The notes beneath the pieces were generated by a model, which worked only from the letters and a program-made list of their open reading frames with translations, had not been told where the DNA came from and searched no databases. Below, piece after piece: positions 8,371 to 16,527 of a stretch of 64,000 nt of DNA. Every line of letters starts with the position of its first letter. The first letter of the stretch is position 1. The stretch comes from an uncultured Armatimonadota bacterium (GTDB taxonomy: Bacteria; Armatimonadota; Fimbriimonadia; Fimbriimonadales; Fimbriimonadaceae): contig CAIVDU010000034.1 in NCBI GenBank assembly GCA_903904815.1, positions 1 to 64,000 on the forward strand. The letters run 5' to 3'. The position numbers were made by a program, and so were the translations under genes.

Positions 8371-8682
8371 TTATTCGGCTTGCATTCTCGGAAGGAGAGT
8401 GCAAGCGATTACGAAGGGAGCGATGAGCAGTTCAGATCCGTCAACGAAAAGATCCAGAGCAATTCCCAGACCGGGGATGGCCGCAACGACTGCTTCCAAT
8501 GGAAATTCGATCGCCAACAATCCCACCGTAATGAGGATCCCTGCCCCAAGGGCCAGTAGTTTGTGGCTCGCCCTGACCTGGGGATCTCGCATCATTTTTA
8601 GGCCCTTGCTGGGGCTTAGCAGTTTGGCGGTCGTGTGCCTTGTGGCCCGGCGACCGATGATGGAGAGCAGTTTTTGAGTCAT
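8371..8682 (-). CDS. Small membrane protein, DUF1232-like
   Basis: 103 aa. A basic N-terminal segment (about 40 residues) is followed by two hydrophobic helices: KLLALGAGILITVGLLAIEF and a stretch ending LLIAPFVIACTLLPR. The PLEAVVAAIPGLGIALDLFVDGSELL stretch between them recalls DUF1232 proteins (proline then a conserved Asp), but the match is weak. A longer reading up to 8952 is possible, but it would overlap the divergent deacetylase gene and adds low-complexity basic sequence, so the ATG at 8682 is preferred. No strong ribosome-binding site is seen. Function unknown. Confidence 0.55.
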   Translation of the reverse strand: MTQKLLSIIGRRATRHTTAKLLSPSKGLKMMRDPQVRASHKLLALGAGILITVGLLAIEFPLEAVVAAIPGLGIALDLFVDGSELLIAPFVIACTLLPRMQAE

Positions 8683-8732
8683 GACCAGAAGAACCTTCGT
8701 CAAGTATTCAGACCGAGGAATCTCGGACTCCG

Positions 8733-9575
8733 TTGCAATGCTCGAACCGTTCGGGGCCTTTAGCCCGTAAATGGAACGTGGCTCGGCTATCCAATGCGAA
8801 AAAACGGTTCCTCTTCTACGGCGGAGTGCTGTTTGGCATTCTTGCGTTGTACGCCTATCAGCCGAACCGTTTTGACCTGAAGCCAAAGCCTGTACCAATT
8901 CCCAACCCGAAAGTTGATCCCGACTCCGCAAAACTGTTCTCGCCCAAGGCACGCGTCCTTGTAGTGACCGCCCACCCCGATGACACCGAGTTCTACTTAG
9001 GGGGCATTTTGACGAAGCTAGCCCAGAAAGGCGCGGTCGTCGATGAAGTGGTTTGTACCGATGGAGACAAGAGCTACTACTTATGGGAAAACGCGGCGGA
9101 GAACCGCCGTGTTCGTCGTTCAGAGCAAGTTGAGTCGGCGAAAGGTTCGCACGTCCGTCACGTTCAGTTTCTTGGATACCCCGATGGGCGACTGTTTCCT
9201 CGTCAGAACGTGATCGACCGAATTCACGAGGAAGTCCTCAAGTCAAATCCAGACTACGTTATCGCCTTCGACGGCGAATATCCCCCGCGCCGGTATCACC
9301 GAGATCATCTGAATTCGGGTGTAGCCGCGTTCGCGGCAATCAAAGGCACAGGAGTGAAGTGGGCGTTGCTGTTTGCCACCCATGCCGCGAATTACACGGT
9401 GGACGTTACCGACCAATGGGAGCGCCAAAAGCAACTCATCGCCATGCACCGAAGCCAGTTCTCGGGCGAAAAGCTCGAACTTATCGAGAATATGGTTGAA
9501 AGCAACGCAAACGACGACGGCGAACGAATTGGCGTCTCCTATGGCGAAGGGTTTCATTGCGTCCACCTGAGATAA
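8733..9575 (+). CDS. PIG-L/LmbE family deacetylase with N-terminal membrane anchor
   Basis: 280 aa. Zn-dependent N-acetylglucosamine-type deacetylase family. Seen: a basic N-terminus and one hydrophobic segment (FLFYGGVLFGILALYAY, residues about 27-43), then RVLVVTAHPDDTEFYLGG with the metal-binding His-Pro-Asp-Asp, and later YHRDHLNSG, the HxDH metal site. The enzyme domain therefore probably faces the periplasm, tethered to the inner membrane. Substrates of the family range from GlcNAc-PI and thiol precursors to antibiotics; nothing nearby points to one. Start is uncertain: TTG at 8733 (GAGGAA further upstream) or GTG at 8778, both giving the anchor. It is divergent from the small membrane protein gene. 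Confidence 0.85.
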   Translation: MQCSNRSGPLARKWNVARLSNAKKRFLFYGGVLFGILALYAYQPNRFDLKPKPVPIPNPKVDPDSAKLFSPKARVLVVTAHPDDTEFYLGGILTKLAQKGAVVDEVVCTDGDKSYYLWENAAENRRVRRSEQVESAKGSHVRHVQFLGYPDGRLFPRQNVIDRIHEEVLKSNPDYVIAFDGEYPPRRYHRDHLNSGVAAFAAIKGTGVKWALLFATHAANYTVDVTDQWERQKQLIAMHRSQFSGEKLELIENMVESNANDDGERIGVSYGEGFHCVHLR

Positions 9576-9613
9576 TCTAGAGTCGCATCTCGAATTCGAG
9601 AGTTCTGGAAAAA

Positions 9614-12214
9614 ATGATTGTCGGACTTTGCCTACTCGCGCTCGCCATTCCGGCCCCGAGTGGAAATAGTTCAACCTTGTGCGCACCGGGGCCTGAAGTA
9701 TCCTCGCCGATAGAGATAACGCCTCTGGACCTTTCAAACAACGATCGCAAGCGAAACTCGTTGCTTCAATCTTCAATCAAGCCAGGGTTTGGTCCATCCA
9801 CGGCAAAAAAGCCAAATATCGAGCCTGAATCAGCGCCATTTCGGAACATCGGACTCTCGACTTCCCAGCGTGTCGACGACCTCTTAGCGAGGCTGAAGCC
9901 AGAAGATAAGGTTCAGTTTCTATCGATTCACCAAGGTGCGATTGATCACCTCGGAATTCCCACATTCGACTGGTTGGACACGCGCCGATCGACCTTGTAC
10001 CCTCATCCGATTGGAATCGCTTCTTCATTCGATTTGGATCTTGCGACACGCATGGCCACCGAAGAGACCCGCTTGCCCCATGCCGCAAATAACGCCTGGT
10101 TCGTGCCTATCGAGGTGGCGGTAGAACCGCGATGGGGATTGGTTACGAACACATTCGGGGAAGACCCATTGTTAGTTGGCCGCATGGCAAGCACGACCGT
10201 CGACGCGGTCAAAGCCAACCACGGAATTGCAGTTCTCGGCCAATTCGGCAGGTTTGGCAGGATCGCAGATAGGTCGGAAACAATCGCCCCCTCACTTCCG
10301 GATCGAGACCTCGCCCTGACTCACATTCCCCCGGTCTGGGACGCGATTGTGTCTCAACCAAGTGGTGCGCTGTGGTTGAATCCTAACGCTCAATTTGGCA
10401 ATGGCACGCTTCTGCAGAATCAGTTCATTGATGCCACGGTGCGAAGGAACTGGGGACTCAAGGGCCCCCTGATCGATAGCGACATCGGGCTGTCCGGATC
10501 GCAAACGTCTAAGGATCTGAAGGGGACGCCGGCCGCAGCCTTGCTGGCCGGGTGCACTCTCTTTCCCGAAGACGCGGCCAAGGCACTTACTGAAGCAGCC
10601 AAGACGGACGAAAAAATCTCGAATGCCATCGACCAGGCGGTCCGAATCGTGCTGACCTCAGAAATGGTCGCGGGACGATTCGATCCAATTACTGAAAAGA
10701 ACGGGGTGTATCGTCCGTCGGACGAACTGTCCCAATTGCGCCTGCGGGCCGCGCACGAGTCGTTAGTCCTGTTGAAGAACGATCATGAACTGCTCCCGCT
10801 CAAGCCGGAATTCAAGACGGTCGCCGTAATTGGCCCTGACGCGACCAGCGTATCCAGCCTACTCGGATCGGAACAAACCCCGATGTCCGACGTGGTTACT
10901 CCACTCGAGGCTATCAAAAAAGCATTGGGCGCCAATACGAAGGTGACGTACGAGCGCGGGACGGGTTTCATTGGGCGAGACGACCTCCAAACCGTGCCCT
11001 CCAGTGCGTTCAGCGATGGAGTGACGGCCGAGTATTTCGAAAAGTCAAATCTCATCGGCACTCCAGTTACGAGGAATGAGCCCCAGATTGACGCTCAGTG
11101 GAAAGCGGGCCCCGTGGATGGAATTACGACCAATGGCTTCAGCGCCTCTTGGACCGGGGCGATTGCCGCTTCGGTCACAGGGCAGTACGGCATTGGGTTT
11201 ACGGTTGAGGGTGGCGCGCGCCTGTACATTGACGACCAACTGGTTATCGACGATTGGAAAGACGGGCCGATCCGCACCAAGACGATTCCAGTCAGCCTTG
11301 AAGCCGACCAATTCTATGTGATCAGAGTCGAGTATCAGAACGGCAAGGCGGGAGGTGCGCTCAAACTCGTTTGGAGCACCCCTCAGAAAGAACCGTACCG
11401 TGCAGCCATCGAAGCAGCAATCAAAGCGGACGCGGTGATCATGGTGTTGGGACTCGGCCCTTCGCTGGAAAACGACCACAAAGACCGAATTGATTTGAAC
11501 CTGCCGGACTCGCAACAGGGTTTGTTGGATCAAATACTCGACCTTCACCGCCCTACGATCGTGGTACTGCTAAACGGCGGCCCTTTGTCGGTTGTAAGAG
11601 CTAAGAAGGATGCTGGCGCGATCTTGGAGGCTTGGTATCCGGGCGAGGCGGGCGGGCAGGCCATCGCGGACGTCTTAACGGGATCGTTCAATCCTTGTGG
11701 AAAGCTCCCGATCACGTTCTATCAATCCGTCGAACAACTGCCCGACCCACTGAACACGACGGCTCCACGTGGCTACCGATTCTCTCTTTACCGGCCTCTC
11801 TTTCCCTTTGGAAGCGGCCTTAGCTACACCCGTTTCAGCTACTCGGATCTCATTGTCCCAACCACCTTCGAACCGGGAAAGCCGGTCCGGGTATCGGTAA
11901 CCGTCAAGAACAGTGGCAAGCGGGACGGCGACGAGATTGTCCAGCTCTACCTCTCCCATGGCGCGGCTTCTACCGGCATGCCGCGAGTGGCCCTGAAAGA
12001 TTTTCGACGCGTTCATCTCGCGACTGGAGAATCGCGGCGAGTCTCGTTCGTTCTTCAACCCAAAGATCTGGCCGCGCTCCGCGATGATGGAAGTTGGTGG
12101 ATCGAGCCCGAGTTGCTCAGAGTCTGCGTGGGGGGCAATCAGCCGATGGAAGATCAACCGGCCGTACAATCCGCTCACACTCGTCCGAGGACACTGAAGG
12201 CTTTCAAGATCTAG
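9614..12214 (+). CDS. Secreted glycoside hydrolase family 3 protein with inserted PA14 domain
   Basis: 866 aa. Signal peptide at residues about 1-14. The N-terminal GH3 barrel shows a degenerate substrate pocket: VEPRWGLVTNTFGEDPLLVG (about 169-188) matches the family, and GPLIDSDIGLSG (about 284-295) carries the probable nucleophile Asp. The usual Lys-His-Phe segment is replaced by VLGQFGRFG. The second GH3 domain (from about 375, with SLVLLKN) is interrupted by a PA14 domain (GVTAEYFEKSNL near 467 to about 600), then resumes (ILEAWYPGEAGGQAIADVLTG, KLPITF, PFGSGLSYTRF) and ends in a fibronectin-III-like domain. Known GH3 proteins with PA14 are beta-glucosidases and related enzymes. An exact 14-bp palindrome sits 12 nt upstream. 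The altered KHF site makes specificity, or even activity, uncertain. Confidence 0.88.
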   Translation: MIVGLCLLALAIPAPSGNSSTLCAPGPEVSSPIEITPLDLSNNDRKRNSLLQSSIKPGFGPSTAKKPNIEPESAPFRNIGLSTSQRVDDLLARLKPEDKVQFLSIHQGAIDHLGIPTFDWLDTRRSTLYPHPIGIASSFDLDLATRMATEETRLPHAANNAWFVPIEVAVEPRWGLVTNTFGEDPLLVGRMASTTVDAVKANHGIAVLGQFGRFGRIADRSETIAPSLPDRDLALTHIPPVWDAIVSQPSGALWLNPNAQFGNGTLLQNQFIDATVRRNWGLKGPLIDSDIGLSGSQTSKDLKGTPAAALLAGCTLFPEDAAKALTEAAKTDEKISNAIDQAVRIVLTSEMVAGRFDPITEKNGVYRPSDELSQLRLRAAHESLVLLKNDHELLPLKPEFKTVAVIGPDATSVSSLLGSEQTPMSDVVTPLEAIKKALGANTKVTYERGTGFIGRDDLQTVPSSAFSDGVTAEYFEKSNLIGTPVTRNEPQIDAQWKAGPVDGITTNGFSASWTGAIAASVTGQYGIGFTVEGGARLYIDDQLVIDDWKDGPIRTKTIPVSLEADQFYVIRVEYQNGKAGGALKLVWSTPQKEPYRAAIEAAIKADAVIMVLGLGPSLENDHKDRIDLNLPDSQQGLLDQILDLHRPTIVVLLNGGPLSVVRAKKDAGAILEAWYPGEAGGQAIADVLTGSFNPCGKLPITFYQSVEQLPDPLNTTAPRGYRFSLYRPLFPFGSGLSYTRFSYSDLIVPTTFEPGKPVRVSVTVKNSGKRDGDEIVQLYLSHGAASTGMPRVALKDFRRVHLATGESRRVSFVLQPKDLAALRDDGSWWIEPELLRVCVGGNQPMEDQPAVQSAHTRPRTLKAFKI

Positions 12215-12244
12215 GGCTGAGCGGGTAAACTCCTTCTCCATTCC

Positions 12245-12280
12245 GTGGGAGGCCTTCCGAGGCCGCCTGCACCACAGGAG
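12245..12280 (+). promoter_or_regulatory. Leader hairpin and ribosome-binding site of rplA
   Basis: GTGG (12245-12248) and CCAC (12272-12275) enclose GGCCT/AGGCC (12251-12255 and 12260-12264), a two-part stem ending right before AGGAG at 12276-12280. A TAAACT hexamer at about 12228 could be the -10. L1 is known to repress its own mRNA by binding a leader helix near the start site in other bacteria; whether this hairpin is that target is inference. Confidence 0.4.
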
Positions 12281-12287
12281 CACTCGA

Positions 12288-13013
12288 TTGCGACAAAACA
12301 AAAAGAACCTCAACACACTGCACTCAAAGCGGTACGAAGCCGTTGCCCCGAAGGTAGACCGAGACGTATTTCTCGAAGTCCCTGCTGCCCTCGCCCTGGT
12401 CAAAGAGACCGCCAACGCGAAGTTCGTTGAGAGCGTGGACCTGGCTGTCAAGCTCGGAATCGACCCCAAGAAGAGTGATCAGAACGTTCGCGGCATCACG
12501 AACCTGCCTCACGGCACCGGTAAGTCGCGAAGAGTCGCCGTACTCGCCAAGGGAGACCTCGCCGCTCAGGCTGAGGCCGCCGGAGCCGACACCGTTGGCG
12601 CCGAAGAGCTGATCGCCCAGATTCAGGGTGGTTTCCGCGATTTCGACGTTCTGCTCGCCACCGAGGACATGGCACCTCAGATCGGTAAGATCGGCCGAAT
12701 CCTCGGCGCCCGAACTCCGAACAAGAGAAACGGAACCGTCACCAACGCCATCGGATCGGCAGTCAAGGAAATCAAACTCGCAACTCGTATCGAGTACCGA
12801 GCCGACAAAGAGGGAGTCGTTCACCTCTCGCTTGGAAAGGTCAACTTCACTGACGAGCAGCTACAGGAGAACTTCAAGGCCGCTCTCGGAGCACTTCTCC
12901 GAGCAAAGCCGGCGACTTCGAAAGGCAAGTACCTTCGAACAATCACCCTGAGCGCTTCCATGGGCCCTGGAATCTCGGTCGATACGACCCTTGCTGGCAA
13001 GTTCTCGGCCTAA
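12288..13013 (+). CDS. rplA: Large-subunit ribosomal protein L1
   Basis: 241 aa, normal length. Binds 23S rRNA at the L1 stalk near the E site and in many bacteria also represses its own operon. Seen: SKRYEAVAPKVDRD near the N-terminus, SVDLAVKLGIDPKKSDQNVRG, LPHGTGKSRRVAV, FDVLLATEDMAPQIGKIGRILG, RNGTVT, and the C-terminal signature GKYLRTITLSASMGPGISVD. TTG start at 12288, with AGGAG 7 nt upstream deciding it. Unusually, rplK (L11) does not precede it and rplJ/rplL do not follow: the neighbours are a GH3 gene and msrB, and a strong terminator closes the unit. It is a single-gene transcript here. Confidence 0.97.
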   Translation: MRQNKKNLNTLHSKRYEAVAPKVDRDVFLEVPAALALVKETANAKFVESVDLAVKLGIDPKKSDQNVRGITNLPHGTGKSRRVAVLAKGDLAAQAEAAGADTVGAEELIAQIQGGFRDFDVLLATEDMAPQIGKIGRILGARTPNKRNGTVTNAIGSAVKEIKLATRIEYRADKEGVVHLSLGKVNFTDEQLQENFKAALGALLRAKPATSKGKYLRTITLSASMGPGISVDTTLAGKFSA

Positions 13014-13031
13014 TCGCCAGAACTGAATCAG

Positions 13032-13070
13032 AGTCCCCTTTCGAATCTCGAAAGGGGACTTTTTGTTTTT
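13032..13070 (+). terminator. Rho-independent terminator of rplA
   Basis: A perfect 12-bp stem (AGTCCCCTTTCG at 13032-13043 with its complement at 13049-13060), a 5-nt loop and a T-rich tail (TTTTTGTTTTT) start 18 nt after the rplA stop. Confidence 0.95.
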
Positions 13071-13124
13071 GCCCCTAGGAAGTTTCTGGAAAATGGTGTG
13101 AACTTTTGCCTAGGTTACGTAGTT

Positions 13125-13634
13125 ATGCATGGCATGCGAACATCTGTGGCCTTGCTCTGCACCGCGATCGTGGCGACTGGATGCGCGATTTCCGCGCACT
13201 CGCTCGGACAGACGAAGACTCCTCACCACGCCTACAAGGTGGTGCACACGGACGCCGAATGGCTCAAGCTGTTGCCTCACGACAGCTTTGTCGTCCTGCG
13301 ACACGCAGGCACGGAAGCGCCCTTTACGGGCAAGTATTGGAACAACCACCAAGTGGGCACCTACGTTTGCCTGGGGTGTGGCCAAGAGTTGTTCAAGTCG
13401 GACACGAAATTTGAAAGCGGCACTGGTTGGCCGAGCTTTTGGGCGCCGATCAAGAAAGACGCGGTCGACGTCTCAGAAGACGACTCTCTTGGAATGGTCC
13501 GAAATGAGGTCACTTGCTCCCGGTGTGGTGGACATCTCGGGCACGTTTTCGACGACGGGCCGCAACCTACTGGATTGCGCTACTGCATGAACTCGGCCTC
13601 GCTGAAGTTCATTCCTTTGAAGCCGGTCAAGTAG
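13125..13634 (+). CDS. msrB: Exported peptide-methionine (R)-S-oxide reductase MsrB
   Basis: 169 aa. Reduces methionine-R-sulfoxide in oxidised proteins. The domain shows APFTGKYWNN, the zinc pairs CLGCGQ and CSRCGGH, SGTGWPSFW, and the catalytic Cys in RYCMNSASLKF. The N-terminus (MHGMRTSVALLCTAIVATGC) is a signal peptide that could end in a lipoprotein cysteine; the residue at -3 is Ala, not ideal for a lipobox, so plain secretion is also possible. An extracytoplasmic repair role follows. The ATG at 13125 is chosen because it starts the signal peptide and has TAGGTT 8 nt upstream; an upstream GTG at 13098 would add nine residues. MsrA is not nearby. Confidence 0.93.
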   Translation: MHGMRTSVALLCTAIVATGCAISAHSLGQTKTPHHAYKVVHTDAEWLKLLPHDSFVVLRHAGTEAPFTGKYWNNHQVGTYVCLGCGQELFKSDTKFESGTGWPSFWAPIKKDAVDVSEDDSLGMVRNEVTCSRCGGHLGHVFDDGPQPTGLRYCMNSASLKFIPLKPVK

Positions 13635-14131
13635 GTTCGACGGTGGCGTTTGGTCGAGGATCAGATTGGGCCTTGAAGTGTTGCTGACCCAATGCTCCGA
13701 ACCGTCATCCCGAGTCCTCAATGCCTAGGAGTCAGGCATCGCATTGCGAAATCAAGCCGGCGAGCGCAGCCTTCCGAGCGACCCGTACAAGGCGGAGAAT
13801 GATTCGTGTCTCCGCAGTTCACCTACCAACGAGAGCCACGAGCACGCCGAGACTTGCGGACTAGAAACCGCCGATTTCATTAGGAGCCTGCAAGGATCTC
13901 TTCCAGGTCAGGTCACCCTTGAACTCCGGCTCGTAGGTTCCGTCAGCGAGGAAGCGATCCCTCCTTCGTCGGGATGACTGTTCGAAGCACTGGGAAAGGG
14001 TGATCCACCCGTAAAATTGCTTAGCGCCAAAGGTTGTCCCCCGCTGGCGTGACGCAGACACTCGTGACACTGACTTAAGCGATTTAGCCGCCAATATTGA
14101 GAAGTTACTTTCCATTTCTTGGGCAAATCGC
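13635..14131 (+). other. Intergenic region, no supportable gene
   Basis: About 500 nt between msrB and the PEP-CTERM gene. Open frames exist on both strands but give no recognisable protein, and their compositions are unlike the neighbours. A minus-strand stretch near 13861-13960 reads somewhat protein-like (FLADGTYEPEFKGDLTWK) and could be the remnant of a lost gene; this is weak. Confidence 0.5.
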
Positions 14132-15028
14132 ATGAAACTTCACACCTATCTTATTGGAATTCTGGCTGCCGGATCGGTAGTCGCTTCGGCTGATCCGCTC
14201 GGTGGCGCCACTAACTTCAACGTTTTCACGACCGGTAACTTCTCGAGCCAGTACTCTGACACTGAGGGCAAGATCGCTGCCGGTGGAGATGTCAACCTTG
14301 ACGGGTACTCGGTCGGTCTTCAAAATCAAGGCGGAACCGGTCTTGTAGCAGGCAAATCGCTCCACTTCACCAATGGAACGGTCTATGGAACAGCCAACTA
14401 CGGAACCACCGACTACGTCGCGAATGCGACGATTAATGGTCAGGTGTCGAGCAACGGATCAAACCCTGGAGCAACCCTTGGATCGCCCGTGGACTTCGCC
14501 ACCGTCGGCACATTCCTTAAGAAGACGTCCACGTTCTGGTCTGGGCTCGCTCAAACCGGAACCGTAAGCGACTACTACGGACAGCTCCACCTCGATGGCG
14601 GAAGCGGCGTCCAAGTGTTTGACATCACAGCGTCCCAGCTTCAGAACGCAACCGAAGTCGACCTCCATGTCAATAGTGGCGCCACGGTCCTGATCAACGT
14701 CAGCGGCACGTCCGTCGGCTTCAAGAATTACGGCTACAACTACACGGGCGCCGACAGTTCGCACGTGCTTTGGAACCTATATGGAGCGACTACGGCAAGC
14801 TACTCCTCACTAAGCGGGAGCGTCCTTGCCATGGGCGCCGACATCACAACCGACTACGGTGCGATCAATGGCCAGGTCTTGGCAAAGAGCATTTCGGGCC
14901 ATAGCCAGATCAACTGGCACCAGTTCACGGGCGCCATACCAGCCGCTCCGGTCCCAGAGCCCGCCACGATCGCAGCTCTTGGACTTGGCGCACTCGGCCT
15001 GATCCGAAGACGCAAGACCACTCGCTAA
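14132..15028 (+). CDS. PEP-CTERM-anchored secreted protein, choice-of-anchor A family
   Basis: 298 aa. Signal peptide at residues 1-20 (ending VVASADP). The body is a low-complexity, Gly/Asn/Ser/Thr-rich beta protein whose opening FNVFTTGNFSSQYSDTEGKIAAGGDVNL matches the 'choice-of-anchor A' domain. The C-terminus is a complete sorting tail: PVPEPATIAALGLG, a hydrophobic helix, then RRRK. PEP-CTERM proteins are known to be processed by an exosortase and placed at the cell surface or in extracellular matrix; no exosortase gene lies in this window. No Shine-Dalgarno is seen before the ATG. Likely an envelope or matrix protein; exact role unknown. Confidence 0.88.
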   Translation: MKLHTYLIGILAAGSVVASADPLGGATNFNVFTTGNFSSQYSDTEGKIAAGGDVNLDGYSVGLQNQGGTGLVAGKSLHFTNGTVYGTANYGTTDYVANATINGQVSSNGSNPGATLGSPVDFATVGTFLKKTSTFWSGLAQTGTVSDYYGQLHLDGGSGVQVFDITASQLQNATEVDLHVNSGATVLINVSGTSVGFKNYGYNYTGADSSHVLWNLYGATTASYSSLSGSVLAMGADITTDYGAINGQVLAKSISGHSQINWHQFTGAIPAAPVPEPATIAALGLGALGLIRRRKTTR

Positions 15029-15060
15029 CAAATCTGATGCGTACGCATAACGAGATGCAC

Positions 15061-15066
15061 TAAGCT
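15061..15066 (+). promoter_or_regulatory. Putative -10 hexamer (TAAGCT) of a leaderless gene
   Basis: TAAGCT ends 6 nt before the GTG at 15073, identical in sequence and spacing to the one before the GTG at 5496. Confidence 0.5.
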
Positions 15067-15072
15067 CTCGTT

Positions 15073-16452
15073 GTGCGTACTATCAGCTTCTTCGGCGCGG
15101 CGGAAACTGTAACAGGCTCTCGCCACCTTATCACGGTTGGCGAATCGAGAATCCTCGTCGACTGCGGACTGTTTCAAGGCAATCGCGAAACCCGACAACG
15201 CAATTGGGAGCCATTTCCTGTAGATCCGGCTTCCATCGATGCGTTAGTAGTGACTCACGCTCACATCGATCACATCGGTTGGATTCCTCGACTGGTGGAC
15301 CAGGGTTTTAACGGCCCCATCTACGCGACTGCCGCCACGATTTCGCTTGCGGGGTTGTCTCTCCCTGACTCAGCCAGACTCCAAGAAGAAGAGGCGTACC
15401 ACTCTAACAAACATGGTTCACGCCATGAACCAGCGCTTCCCCTATATACAGAAGAGATGGCGCTGAGGTGCCTGAAACAGTTCCGGCCTGTTCGCTATGA
15501 TTCGGCTTCTCCCTTGCCGGGCGGCGTGAGCTTTCGGTTCTTGCCAGCGGGACACATTTTGGGGAGCGCTTTTGCAGAACTGACCTTCGATGACGGGGTG
15601 AAGCTCCTTATGTCGGGAGACCTAGGTCGGTACAACACACCGATCATTCGCGACCCAGCAGTGGTGGAATCGGCAGACTATCTGGTCGTCGAGAGCACGT
15701 ACGGCAACCGGGTCCACGCCCACGAGGACGTGGAAGGCAAGCTTGGCCATGTGCTCGCCGATGCCTGGGAGAACGGCAACACCGTCATTGTCCCCTCCTT
15801 CTCCATCGGACGCACCCAAGAGCTCCTCTATTACATGAGCCGCCTCCAAAACGCCGGCAAGATGCCACGAATTCCTGTATACGTCGACTCGCCTATGGCA
15901 TCGCTGGCCACAAGAATCTATGCATCAGCCCAGGAAGAGCATGATGAAGAGATGACTCTATCTCTGAAGTTGAAGCGCAGCGAGTTAGAACCGGAGGGTG
16001 TTCAATCGATCCGCGACGCGGAACAATCGAAAGAACTCAACTCCCGCAGAGGCCCGCTCGTGATCATTGCCGGAAGTGGAATGGCCAATGGAGGGCGCGT
16101 CGTTCACCACCTCTTTCACCGGCTTTGCGACCCGAAGACGGTGGTCCTGTTTACCGGATATCAGGCCGAAGGCACCCTAGGTCGACGTCTCGTTGACGGA
16201 GAAAAGACCGTTCGGATTTTTCGTCAGGAAATCTCAGTTGCCGCTCGCATCGAAAAGTTGAACTCTTTATCGGCCCACGCGGACTCCAATGAAATCCTCC
16301 AATGGCTCGGCAACTTCAAGTCGCCTCCAAAGCGGACCTTCATCGTCCATGGTGAGCCACCCGCCCAGGCTGCTTTGCAAGAGCGGATTCAACGTGAACT
16401 CGGGTGGACATCAAGCATTCCTCATCAAGGCGAGGAGTTTCGGCTCGACTAA
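15073..16452 (+). CDS. Metallo-beta-lactamase fold, beta-CASP RNA-processing exonuclease family
   Basis: 459 aa. Resembles bacterial homologues of CPSF-73 (beta-CASP ribonucleases). The metal site is complete: THAHIDHIGW near residue 61, the Asp in MSGDLGRYN near 185, and SAHAD near 400, which belongs to the RMMBL segment. The beta-CASP insertion lies between (VESTYGNRVHA, then PSFSIGRTQELLY near 240). IIAGSGMANGGRVVHHL near 335 and the closing TFIVHGEP are typical of the family. Function is probably RNA maturation or decay in the cytoplasm, although substrates of single-copy bacterial members are little known. The GTG start is supported by a TAAGCT hexamer 6 nt upstream. argH follows after 75 nt. 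Confidence 0.93.
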   Translation: MRTISFFGAAETVTGSRHLITVGESRILVDCGLFQGNRETRQRNWEPFPVDPASIDALVVTHAHIDHIGWIPRLVDQGFNGPIYATAATISLAGLSLPDSARLQEEEAYHSNKHGSRHEPALPLYTEEMALRCLKQFRPVRYDSASPLPGGVSFRFLPAGHILGSAFAELTFDDGVKLLMSGDLGRYNTPIIRDPAVVESADYLVVESTYGNRVHAHEDVEGKLGHVLADAWENGNTVIVPSFSIGRTQELLYYMSRLQNAGKMPRIPVYVDSPMASLATRIYASAQEEHDEEMTLSLKLKRSELEPEGVQSIRDAEQSKELNSRRGPLVIIAGSGMANGGRVVHHLFHRLCDPKTVVLFTGYQAEGTLGRRLVDGEKTVRIFRQEISVAARIEKLNSLSAHADSNEILQWLGNFKSPPKRTFIVHGEPPAQAALQERIQRELGWTSSIPHQGEEFRLD

Positions 16453-16527
16453 CCCAATTGTTCTCCACTTGCCCGATCACATCGGTGGCCCGGATGAATC
16501 GGTCATCATCTTAGCCGGTTCAAAATT

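Noticed and set aside
9588-9601. Perfect 14-bp palindrome TCTCGAATTCGAGA before the GH3 gene
   Set aside because: About four such palindromes are expected by chance in 64 kb; position alone is not enough to call an operator.
11675-12469. 264-aa minus-strand frame across the end of the GH3 gene and the start of rplA
   Set aside because: Crosses two well-supported genes, is Arg/Ser-rich and shows no domain.
13711-13739. Hairpin ATGCCT/AGGCAT downstream of msrB as a terminator
   Set aside because: Short 6-bp stem, no T-tract, about 85 nt after the stop.
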